Under the pieces are notes generated by a model, which was given only the letters and a program-made list of their open reading frames with translations, was not told the DNA's origin and did no database searches. Source: Polytrichum commune (lineage: Eukaryota; Streptophyta; Polytrichopsida; Polytrichales; Polytrichaceae). Taken from it: a stretch of DNA of 64,000 bases. Location of the stretch: the NCBI GenBank assembly GCA_950295325.1, contig OX485804.1, forward strand, positions 59,322,429 to 59,386,428, read 5' to 3'. Of the stretch, positions 23,641 to 32,870 are shown in pieces (position 1 is the first letter of the stretch; each line of letters opens with the position of its first letter). A program made the position numbers and the translations under genes.

Positions 23641-24640
23641 CTCTTCATGGTTGGGGCGAAACAACCCGTAGACTAGTTCCTTGGAGACAAAGGTTTAGGC
23701 ATCCAACAAGGAACGAGTGTATAGGTTGGTTTGCCCAAATCTAGCTGGCAAGGGCGAACCAACCCGTACATTGGTTCCTTGGAGGCAAGGGTTTAGGCAT
23801 CCAACAAGGAGCCGAGCAGTGTTATGGGACTCATCGCGGCATTCCTTCAAGTCCTTCCTTCAAGGCTGAGGCGAACCAACCCGTACACTGGATCCTTGGA
23901 GGCAAGGGTTTAGGCATCCAACAAGGAGCCGAGCAGTGTTATGGGACTCCCCGCGGCATTCCTTCAATTCCTTCCTTCAAAGTTGGGGCGAACCAACCCG
24001 TACACTGGTTCCTTGGAGGCAAGGGTTTATGGGGCATTCCCACTTGACATTAGTTTTAGTCTAAAAGCGGTTTTAGTTATCTAGGGTTCACACATACGGC
24101 TCTTTTTAGTGCCGAGCCTAGGTGGCAAATGATGTGGCATGGCTTAAAAGTGGAGGTTTTAAAAGCCTCAACCACCGACCTTCCCATCGGTACCTAAACA
24201 TGAGGCAAGAATATAGGAACTTTAAAAGTGTTGCCTCCCACCCTTGTGATTGGTTGCTTTTTAGTCTCAGCTATGAGGGCACGAGGAGCTTCATTAACAA
24301 AAACCGATGGTAAGATAGGTGAGTAGTAAGGCATTTGGGGATGGGACAAAAACTACCCAACATTCATTGCTTGGTAGATAAAACCATGAACGTGTGTGAA
24401 AGCTACTTAACTAAAACCTACTTGAAACTCTCCGGAGCAAGTTCTTGTAGGTGCATTGGGATAGTCGGATGCCTCCGCTATAACCGAGGGAGCTTTACCC
24501 GGTTTTTAGGAAATACTTTGGGTCTTAACTAAAGTCAGGTGGGAATGTCCCATTAGGCATCCAACAAGGAACCGAGGAGTGGTATGAAACTCATCGCGGC
24601 ATTCCATCAAGTCCTTCAATAACTTAAGCTTAGAAGGAAA
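23640..24640 (+). repeat. 117-bp tandem array, split by M
   Basis: Units carry GCGAACCAACCCGTACA, CCTTGGAGGCAAGGG, TTTAGGCATCCAACAAGG and, in later ones, CGCGGCATTCCTTCAA. The TTTAGG site recurs at 23792, 23909 and 24026, giving a 117-bp period; a more diverged first unit starts near 23650. The last unit is cut by M at 24030 and resumes at 24553. Too long and irregular for CRISPR. Non-coding. Confidence 0.88.
24030..24552. mobile_element. M MITE, 523 bp, TTA target duplication
   Basis: Inverted ends TGGGGCATTCCCACTTGAC and GTCAGGTGGGAATGTCCCA, flanked by TTA at 24027-24029 and 24553-24555. Position inside the 117-bp unit fixes both boundaries. Harbinger-type target site. A 63-codon frame at 24122-24313 shows no transposase motif. 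Confidence 0.9.
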
Positions 24641-25655
24641 TGGCCCGGGGGCCATGTAATATGTTCCGGAGGCACAAAACGGAGGATATCTAGGGTGCGC
24701 TTCATTCAATGCGCCTGCAACGCCACAAACTCCACACTTAATTCCCCTGCACACTTCCAGAGATAGGGGCCCGAATTACTAACTGTTTTTCCTTGTCTAG
24801 TATGTATCCGTACCATTAAATGTAATCATGGAAATCGTTATAACTCCCTCTAACTTATGAGCTTTGCTTTGGCTCCACATGCAACATGGTGGCCCTGTCA
24901 CTGCCCAACCTCTGCTTCAGGTACCTCACCATCATTCTCCACAAAAGGTCCACCATAAAAACTGAACAAAACAACAATATGTCATACTATACATATATAG
25001 AGAGAGATAGAGAGAGAGAGAGAGCGTCCACTATTAAGTAGACGTGTGTAGTGGTATTAAAGTTTATTTATTGATTAGTATATGCTACATAACTGAAACT
25101 CTCATAACTTTGTGGCCACTGCGATACTGACTCTAAGTGTGAAGTGGATTTGAGTGTTTGTCATTCGGGAGTGCTCGAGTGTGTTAAGTGGCACAACTTG
25201 ATAACACCACCACTTGCAGCACGGAGTTATGGTGTCGCTAGCATCCCAACTTCCTAATTATGTGAATATTATGCTAACTTTACACCTAGTGATGTATAAT
25301 GTGTGCATCTATGTGTATGTATATGTGTGTGTGTATGTATGTATGTATTTTATTCACTTTATTGTAGTAGTAGTAGTCAAAGCATTCTTTGAAAATAACA
25401 TCATGTTCAACATTGTAATCGCTCAGTTTTGTGTTCCATAGTTTGTATCAACGTGTTGAATGAGGTTAAATACCTAGAGGGAACTTCTGATGGGAATTGG
25501 GACATGTCCATGAAGAAGTGGTAGTAGTAGTAGTAGTAGCTAATTTAGTTAGTTTTTTTAATCGAACTCCTATTTGTGGTTCCAAATCGGCAGTACAATC
25601 ACTTTAATTCAGTGGGTGAGTAAATACATGGTGATTTAGCCACCGCTTTGATGAC
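24641..25655. other. Interval with several microsatellites
   Basis: No gene. Contains (GA)n at about 24999-25024, GTAT/GT-rich repeats at 25311-25350 and (TAG)n at 25518-25539. Nothing else recognised. Confidence 0.5.
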
Positions 25656-25663
25656 ATTTGGGT

Positions 25664-25889
25664 CAGTGATCGGGGAGATTTTTGGGCATAATCGGTTGAG
25701 ATCCTAGTGTTTGCAAGTCCAACCGGTTACATGTTGACATCCGTCGGTTTTCCTTTATTAAATTGGGGTATATTCTATAAATTCCTCTAAAATGATCGGT
25801 AATTTTCCTACAATCTTGAACTTCAACCGGTTAGTTCTCAAACTCAACCGGTTCATTTGTAACTAACTGCCGGTTCTCCCCAATCATAG
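25664..25889 (+). mobile_element. D element, complete, 226 bp
   Basis: Left end CAGTGATCGGGGAGA, right end TCTCCCCAATCATAG. TSD ATTTGGGT at 25656-25663 and 25890-25897. Contains three exact AACCGGTT palindromes and a fourth CCGGTT near the right end. hAT-like by its 8-bp TSD and CAGNG terminus. Confidence 0.92.
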
Positions 25890-26159
25890 ATTTGGGTTAG
25901 TCACCTTCTCAAAAGTCAAACTACACCCACCATCCTCCATAATGAGGAGTGCGATCTACCAAGCTATATATGACACACTTGCTTTTTGTGCCCAAGGTGG
26001 GCAAATTAGGAGGTGGCATGTGGCTATGAGGTGCCAACCAACTTGTATTGTGGGTATTTTATAATGAAAAAAAAATTCGGCAATGTTTTATCTTACCCGT
26101 GAGCACTTTAGAGTCATGACACAACGAATATTGGCATTAAACTTGAGTTTTCATTGGCA

Positions 26160-26500
26160 AATGATCCATGTAGAATATACTAACAATGTTGTCCTCTTAC
26201 ACAATATTGAACGATAAAAGAATTCCTCCCTATAAAACCACATTGGGAAGTATAGAATCTTCGATTCCAAAGCCTAAATCAACATCTTCTTCAACTCTGA
26301 TTTCAAATTCATTGGTCTTGGTTCGCAATTGCGAACCTACTCAAGCTTCTAATGCTCAAATCCATCGGTTGGATAGTCCCACACAGTTGGAGGTGTTCAC
26401 ATTAGCATCATCTACCTTAGTTGATATGGCTGGAACAATGATCATTGTCATTGTTCTTCATCAACTCCTTTTGGAATCATTTTTATTCAATAGGTGACTA
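26160..26500 (+). repeat. Dispersed repeat shared with 59185-59460
   Basis: A stretch containing a 103-codon frame (26186-26497) aligns with 59185-59460 (TTACACAATATTGAACGAT, ATTGGGAAG, CTCAAGCTTCTAATG, CCATC..TTGGAT). In the other copy that frame has several stops, so I do not support a gene; more likely both are remnants of an unidentified transposon. Confidence 0.5.
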
Positions 26501-27496
26501 AATATCGCAATTAATCAAAATCGCTCAAACCGTGCTTCAATTGGTTAAAGATATGGGTTTCATAACTAGGCGTAGAAAGGGAAAATTACACGATAATATA
26601 AATAATAGCATCAAGTCACCTACTTTGTTGTTTTTTCAAATAAATGTACTACAACAACAACAAAGGGGCGCTCCCACCTCTTACATGATGTAGTAATTAA
26701 CTAGTTCCAAGTGCATCCCCAAAGTATCCTAAACACAAAACAAACTTTGAAACACACTCACAAGCATTTTTGGGTGCCTTAGGCATGAAAAGGTTAATTA
26801 TCTAATGACACCACAAAGATCCACCATTCCATATGATTCAAATGATTTCAAAAATGTAAATCCCCCTCCCCCCTTCTTTCACATTAGAGCTCAAGCTTTG
26901 CATGTTGTGAGAGTTTGAAAGGCCATTCAAAGCTTAAACTATTGTGAATGCTTGAACAATAATTTGAGCAAATGTAAAGTCACACCATGCTCATACTTAG
27001 ATACCAAGGTCGAGGGAGGAGTGTATTGGACCAAGGGGAACTTGGGAGTCATAGAACAAGAGTTAGGACTCTCAAACATTCCTAAACAGTCTCCATGAGA
27101 TAAACAAGACATGTCAAATTTGACTGAGAGTTTGTTTCAGTTGTTCTATATATAGTCCACTAAGATGCCATTCAAAGATTATAAAAGTTGTGAGGACAAA
27201 GGATTTTTTATTTCTTTCAAAAACTTGAATTCAAAGTTCAATTATAAAGTGGACTTGAGTGAACAAACGCAAGTAAGGAGCTTCTAACCACCAATGAGAA
27301 GGCTCATTTCTTCGATCTCTCAACCTCTATATTGTGAATGAGTGTTAGCTTACTTTTAGGGTCATGTCATAATAACTAGTTCCGTGAGCAAAATTAATAT
27401 TGTTGCTTAACCGCCAGTTTTAGCCAAACAAGTGTTGCACATGACTTCATGTATGGTCTCCATGTGACCATGTTGGAGGAGTGTCCAACACTCTTA
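26501..27496. other. Unassigned interval
   Basis: AT-rich, no gene or TE end identified. GTGGACTTGAGTGAACAA at 27250 also occurs at 9300, a small dispersed match beside the N element. Confidence 0.35.
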
Positions 27497-27920
27497 GGGC
27501 CGGTTTCGACTACGGCGAAGAAGTGCATTGGTCAAAAAATTTAGGGGAAGGGAGCGACATGATTGGCTACAAAATGTGTTCTCCACCGGCCAGGGTTTAC
27601 ACTACAGCCATGACTTCTCTGGTGGAGAACTTCAAGCATGAATGAAATTTTACATGGTTGCCATTAGGACAACATTGTTGCGCGAGTTGGGGGGGGGGGG
27701 GGAGGAGTTCTATGGAGGTCAAGTTTCTTGGGCAACCTGAAACCATTAGACAAGAAACTTGGCCTCCAGAGAACTCCAACTCAAGGCTTTTTTTTCTTTT
27801 AAAAAAAAATTGTTCTTTCCATCTTGTCCGCCATACCAACCATTGCCTCAAATTCCACTTTGTCTTGGGCTGAAATTCTTGACCAAACGCAGCACTTCTT
27901 CTCTGTAGTCTAAACTGGCC
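27497..27920. mobile_element. F MITE, Tourist-like, 424 bp
   Basis: Ends GGGCCGGTTTCGACTACGGC (left) and the inverted GTAGTCTAAACTGGCC (right), with GAAGAAGTGC and GCACTTCTTC just inside. Left flank TTA, right flank GTT, so the TSD is not preserved or the right end is off by a few bases. Contains a run of 14 G (27689-27702). Frames across it are by-products. Confidence 0.75.
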
Positions 27921-28015
27921 GTTGACCGGAACCAAACGAGATTGAGTGACCTTTTGAAAAGTACTATTTGAGCTCAGTCAGAGCCTGTGATGAAACAAGG
28001 ATGGATGGTTGCAGG

Positions 28016-28242
28016 CAGTGATGGGGGAATTTTTTGGGGCATAATCTGTTGAGATCCGAGTGTTTGCAAGTCCAACCGGTTGCATGTTGACATCCTTCGG
28101 TTTTCCTTCATTGAATCGGAGTATATTCTATATATTCCTCTAAAATGATGGGTAATTTTCCTGGAGTCTTGAACTTCAACCGGTTAGTTCTCAAACTCAA
28201 CCGGTTCATCTGCAACTAACTGCCGGTTCGCTCCGATCATAG
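28016..28242 (+). mobile_element. D element, left member of an inverted pair
   Basis: Left end CAGTGATGGGGGAA, right end GCTCCGATCATAG. Flanking GTTGCAGG (28008-28015) and GTTGCAAG (28243-28250) match at 7 of 8 positions. Internal AACCGGTT sites retained. Confidence 0.88.
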
Positions 28243-28613
28243 GTTGCAAGTTGGGATCGACATGAAACGGTGAACATCACCGACAACGAAGATCAAGAAC
28301 TAATCCTCCCAATCTTGATCAAGGTGTTCCTTCCCTAACACACATTTGTGACTACGAAGTTCGATGTTTGTTGCTTCTTCCTTCTGTGGGTGTTGCACAT
28401 CCATTCCCGGTCTATGAGCTTTTCTGAGAAATCCGCCGCAGATATTTGCATACACCATCTGAACAACCAACCTGTCAAAATAAATGGGTTTGTGATGTGC
28501 ACACTGCCGCATCAAAAACGCCGCTCCCTGTCTGCCAAACCCTAGCTCCACATCTACTTCGCCAACATCTTCGAGCACGAACATCACTCAAAACACATCG
28601 GAACAGGCATGAA
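28243..28613. other. 371-bp spacer between inverted D elements
   Basis: Mixed-composition sequence, richer in GC than the surrounding DNA, with an open 95-codon frame on the minus strand (28300-28587) and a 65-codon frame on plus (28348-28545). I recognise neither product. It could be an exon relic or unique host DNA between two independent insertions. Confidence 0.4.
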
Positions 28614-28852
28614 CAATGATCAGGGAGAACCGGCAGTTAGTTACAGATGAACCGGTTGAGTTTCAGAACTAACCGGTTGAAGTTCAAGACTGCAGGAAAA
28701 TTACCGATCGTTTTAGAGGAATTTATAGGATATACCCCAATTTAATAAAGGACAACCGGAGGATGCCATCAACATGTAGCCGGTCCGGTTGGACTTGCAA
28801 ACACTAGGATCTCAACCGATTATGAATGCCCAGAAATCTCCCCCCATCACTG
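28614..28852 (-). mobile_element. D element, right member of the inverted pair
   Basis: Reverse-oriented copy: left end CAATGATCAGGGAGAACC, right end CTCCCCCCATCACTG. Exact 8-bp TSD GGCATGAA at 28606-28613 and 28853-28860. Its own TSD shows an independent insertion relative to the neighbour. Confidence 0.92.
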
Positions 28853-28860
28853 GGCATGAA

Positions 28861-29104
28861 CTTCTAACATACAATTCGACAGCTGAAGCGAGCTCCAAGT
28901 CTAATTCAGATTTCCCATTACCGAAAGTGTGATTCTACATCAGAGCATTGTTACTTCTGGGAATGAAAGCAAGTTGGGAGCATTGTTGCATGTCCAAAAT
29001 GCGCATGGTTTTTGTACTTGCTCCAGCATAGAGTGTGATGACAAGAGCTCAAACTCAAAGCCCCATTTTCTACAGTCTCACTCCCCGTCCTCACAAGCGT
29101 CACC
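28861..29104 (+). other. Coding-like relic interrupted by C
   Basis: An open frame (28929-29104) and the Ser-rich frame before it look more protein-like than the surroundings. No family recognised. The C insertion at 29105 cuts it; removing C and one TSD copy rejoins it to 29749. May be a decayed gene fragment. Confidence 0.3.
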
Positions 29105-29740
29105 CACGGGTAGATCACTTAGTGCATTTTAAAAACGACGTGCGGCATAACATAGAGAGGATTAAAATCATTTGAAATAAAAATTATAAAGGAATTCCAA
29201 ATAATGAAGGGGCCATTAAATGTAGACAATCCCATTATAAGTAAGTTAGATGGACATAAAACGTGGGCCATTATTTTTTTGTAAAATTAATATAGGGGCT
29301 GAAGATAAGGATCCTAGAAGGTATGTTTAGCATGGTAATGACCGCTATGGTATTTGTGCTGGCATCTCCTATGTGTTTTCATCATAACAATGATTGCAAT
29401 GGTATTACTTTGCTATGGTCTCCTATGTGTTTTCTTCATAACTCTGTTTGCAATGGTATTATTGTTTGCACCCATCTTTGTTTCCATGCTTTCCCTCAAC
29501 ACTCGTCAATTGTGTTAGGAAGTAGATTAGCTTTTATTACTTAAAAGGAATATAGAGTCCAAAAAATTGCAGTGACTTGGACAATATAAGTAATGAAAGG
29601 GTGCAAACAATTGGGTCATTTTTGAAATTTAAGTAATTATAGGGAGGCTTTAATTCAACCCTTGAAGGTAAATAGCCCCAAAACAAAAAACCCCCAGCCG
29701 CACGTGATGCACAAAAATGCCTTAGAGTGATCTACCCATG
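29105..29740. mobile_element. C element copy 2, hAT-like, 636 bp
   Basis: Ends CACGGGTAGATCACT and AGTGATCTACCCATG. Exact TSD GCGTCACC at 29097-29104 and 29741-29748. Close to copy 1 along its length, but with an additional segment around 29330-29410 in which CTCCTATGTGTTTTC and TTGCAATGGTATTA are duplicated. The high identity suggests recent activity. Confidence 0.92.
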
Positions 29741-29748
29741 GCGTCACC

Positions 29749-30345
29749 AATTCCATTTGGTTGAAGGCATGCAAGGGGCATAACATCACGCAACAACGTG
29801 GGCCCTCGTAATATAACAGTGAGATGTTGGGAGTTCAGTATAAATTTGAGTCTCCATGTGCATCTCACTCATTGTTGTATTCTGAGGGCCAACAGAATGG
29901 AAGTTGTACGTTGAGTAATGTTATGAGGAGGGAGTCGTGGAAAGAAGCTGGAGAAACCACATGCTACATTGTGCACCTACATACGACAAGGATGTATGTT
30001 GCATCACGAAACGCCGTGATCAGCACAAGGCCAACGGGCTCACATTCACGCTGATATTCTGATACGGACGTAATTTTAATTTATAATTGATACGACAAGG
30101 AATGGATGATACATTGATGGATTGGATCATGCCCACATGAAATCCCTACTAACAATGGACTACTCTCTTGTTGTATGTGTGGCTCACTACAAGTGGGTGT
30201 CGGTTCCAAAGTCTTCTTCACCGAAGCCCCCAAGTTCCGGCTTGCGAAGGTGTTGGTTACAAAGCCATTCCGGTTATGTGACCGGCAAGTGCGACAAGGG
30301 CCTTATAAAGCTTCCAAATGATGTTCTACCAAGTTCAAGTGTATC
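29749..30345 (+). other. Unassigned interval with moderate coding character
   Basis: Frames at 29824-30054 and 30122 onward are open for 70-80 codons, and a third frame at about 30197-30320 reads through a Lys/Arg-rich segment to a TGA. None matches a family I know. The right side is truncated by an A MITE. Confidence 0.3.
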
Positions 30346-30819
30346 GGCCACTTCACACATGAGACTGAGGGCCCATGACCATTATACTTCAAGCACTCTC
30401 GTCCATGGAAAAGGCGCAATCGGTCGAAGTTCGCTTCACACTACGCTTGAGGGACCAACGGAGTACGTGAATGCAAGATGGATGTAAAGTCTACATGGAT
30501 TCGTAGATGGCATCAAATGGATCATGTTTTCATGGTTACTTCAACTATTTTCGAAAACCACCTCTCGGCGACAGGCCTGACCGAAAATTGGGAGACCATG
30601 GCACTCCAAAATCTCACAACCGTCAATTTATTATATTCTATCATGTGTGAGGAGCCCGCATGAATTGAGGACACGGTCACATATCATTTCACACTACACT
30701 TGAGGGCACATGACCATGCTACATGATATTAGAAGTGTCTTGGGACAGCCTTTGGACACTTTTTTGGGGGCTCCCACAATTTCATGGTCACGGCTCTTGG
30801 CTCATGTGTGAAGTGGCCC
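30346..30819 (+). mobile_element. A MITE copy 4
   Basis: 474 bp. Left end GGCCACTTCACACATGAGAC (one G lost), right end CATGTGTGAAGTGGCCC. Plus orientation, immediately followed by copy 5 in minus orientation. Confidence 0.8.
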
Positions 30820-30834
30820 TAAGGCGAGTCAAAA

Positions 30835-31319
30835 GATGTGACCATGAAACTGTGAGAACCCAAAAGAAAGCGTCCAAAGGCCGTCCCAACACACCTCCAA
30901 AATCATGCAGTGTGGTCACAGATCCTCAAGTGTAGTGTGAAGCCATATGTGACCGGGCCCTCAACTAAATGCTATTTCAACGAATTTCTATTCACGTGGA
31001 TCCTCACACATGACAAAATAGAATAAACCAGCGGTTGTGAGCGTTCGGAGTGCCATGGTCTCCCAACGGTTTTGTGCTAGACCTACCTCCAAGAGCCGGT
31101 TTTTGAAAACAATCCAAGTGACCATAACACACGATCCATTCAATACCATCTACGAATCCATGTAGACTTCACATCCATCTCGCATTCACACACTCCGGTG
31201 GTCCCTCAAGCGTAGCTAGTGTGAAGTAGCGAACTTGGACTGGCTCCACCTTTTCCACCAATGAGAGTGCTTGAAGTGCACGGGTCACGGGCTCTCAGTC
31301 TCGTGTGTGAAGTGGCCCT
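30835..31319 (-). mobile_element. A MITE copy 5, left end eroded
   Basis: Matches the minus-orientation copies from GTGACCATGAAACTGTGAG to the right end CGTGTGTGAAGTGGCCC at 31319. The left terminus has been lost or replaced. Together with copy 4 it forms an inverted repeat of almost 1 kb. Confidence 0.8.
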
Positions 31320-32304
31320 ACTAAGTAAGCCTTCGGTAGTGAATGCAAAGATGGGTGTGATGGGGACCGTATCAAACCTATGTTCAGGGAAAACCGATGG
31401 CTAGTTCATTATCAGCCGATGGATTTCCCCTCATGGCCGGTCCAAATTTCCAACCATCGGATGGCAATCCGACTGTAATTTCAATCCTCCGGCAATTAGC
31501 CGATGGACCAGAAAATGTCCTGGAAATGTAGCCTATTCTTCTTGCGAGTTAATGGATTTCAGCCGGAAGCATCCAGAGCGCTATTTGTTTGGGGCATCTG
31601 ATGATGCACTTGAGGAAGTACTCTAAACCTTGAACTTTTTGAATTATGCAACCTTTCCATGACCAAATCCAATTGCTTCTATGAAGAATTGGGGGACCCT
31701 TGGCCTTCGAGTGGTGAAGGCATTGCTAGGTTCAATTCTTGCCAAGGATATTAACTCTTCAAATTTAAAGTTTTGAACATGCCTTTCTTTTCACTTATTC
31801 AAGATTTTGTACTAAGAAATGATTTCTAATAACTTTTCATACATTTTTTAAACAATTAGTGCCGATATGAATTCCATTTAATCGGATATTGGCCAATGAA
31901 AATATGAAGATATAGGCAATTGGCCGATTGATTTTACAAAAGACCGGCTCTTGCTGATGTAAATTGGAAAAAATCCGACCCTTCGTAGCAACTACCGGCA
32001 ATTAGCCACTAAGGCTTCAAAAACTTCCCGAACTCTGTATCAAACACAAGGGGGGGGGGGGGCATTAATAGGGTGCAATCCTATTATCCACCTCCTTTTT
32101 GCGGGCCCTCAGAGCTTTGAAAACGTCACTAGAATCTCATCATAACTGAACAGAACTGAAAGGCATTTGATGACGATGAGGCAACTGCAAAGGGAAAGAA
32201 GAGTCGCTTCCAAGGCTCATTGGCTGTTTCAAGCCCAAGATACCCCCCCCCCCCCCCCCCAAGGCCAAGTGTTGACCTCGTACCAAATAACTTCTATGTT
32301 GTAA
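31320..32304. other. Interval with G13 and C18 runs
   Basis: No gene supported. Contains 13 G at 32050-32062 and 18 C at 32243-32260, 180 bp apart. The motif CCGGCAATTAGCC(G/A) recurs at 31490 and 31995, which suggests an eroded repeat. Confidence 0.5.
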
Positions 32305-32870
32305 CGTCATTGCATATTGTATTTTGAGTGTCATGTAATATTTCATGTCACTTTGGTTAATTTTGTAAATGACACTTCTTATGAATACGTTTGCGAATGT
32401 TGTCATTTCAACCTACTTATTGTTCATTTCCTTTGGGTATGTTCTGCATCCTAGCATTTCTGTAATGATATACGTCGTGAATGTTTGAAATTTGAATGAG
32501 AATTCACTCAGTAAGTGACAGTAATTGCACCATCAATGGTTAGGTTTACATTGAGTGTTGGCGACACTACACGGGCAGTTTATGGTTACATTGTTTTGTC
32601 TAATTAGTGTGGGTTACCATTCAGACGGAGTTACACATTGCTATATAAAGTTTTATTGAGAGTATTGTTTTTTATCCGAATAACATGAATAGTTAGTATG
32701 CACACTGAAGAATATGATATGACTTGGGTGGTTAACAAAGGATAATTTCGGTTAACACTTATTGCAATACGTAAAATTCCGAATGGTAACCCACACTAAT
32801 CAAATAAAATAGTGTAGTATTGAGCAAGACAAATAGAAATGGTGACACTCAATACAATACTTAGTGTAGT
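32305..32870 (-). mobile_element. P element copy 1 with nested O
   Basis: CACTA-like element in reverse orientation relative to 44072-44460. The right end CAATACTTAGTGTAGTG and internal blocks (GCATCCTAGCATTT, CTCAGTAAGTGACAGTAATTG) are the reverse complement of blocks in that copy. The left end is degenerate. O lies inside at about 32599-32805. Non-coding. Confidence 0.55.
32599..32805. mobile_element. O element, about 207 bp
   Basis: Inverted ends with TAATTAGTGTGGGTTACCAT on the left and ATGGTAACCCACACTAATC on the right, AT-rich interior. It sits inside P copy 1. Related single ends occur near 23459, 56940 and 56970. TSD not resolved. Confidence 0.6.

Noticed and set aside
23640-24640. 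Regularly spaced direct repeats, considered as a CRISPR array
   Set aside because: The repeated unit is the full 117 bp without distinct spacers, copies diverge along their whole length, there are no cas genes and the context is eukaryotic.
26186-26497. A 103-codon frame with Ser/Thr-rich sequence
   Set aside because: The homologous copy at 59185-59460 has multiple stops in the same frame, so there is no sign of selection on a protein.
27597-27935. A 112-codon minus frame
   Set aside because: It is contained almost entirely in the F MITE, including a G14 tract, and has no recognisable domain.
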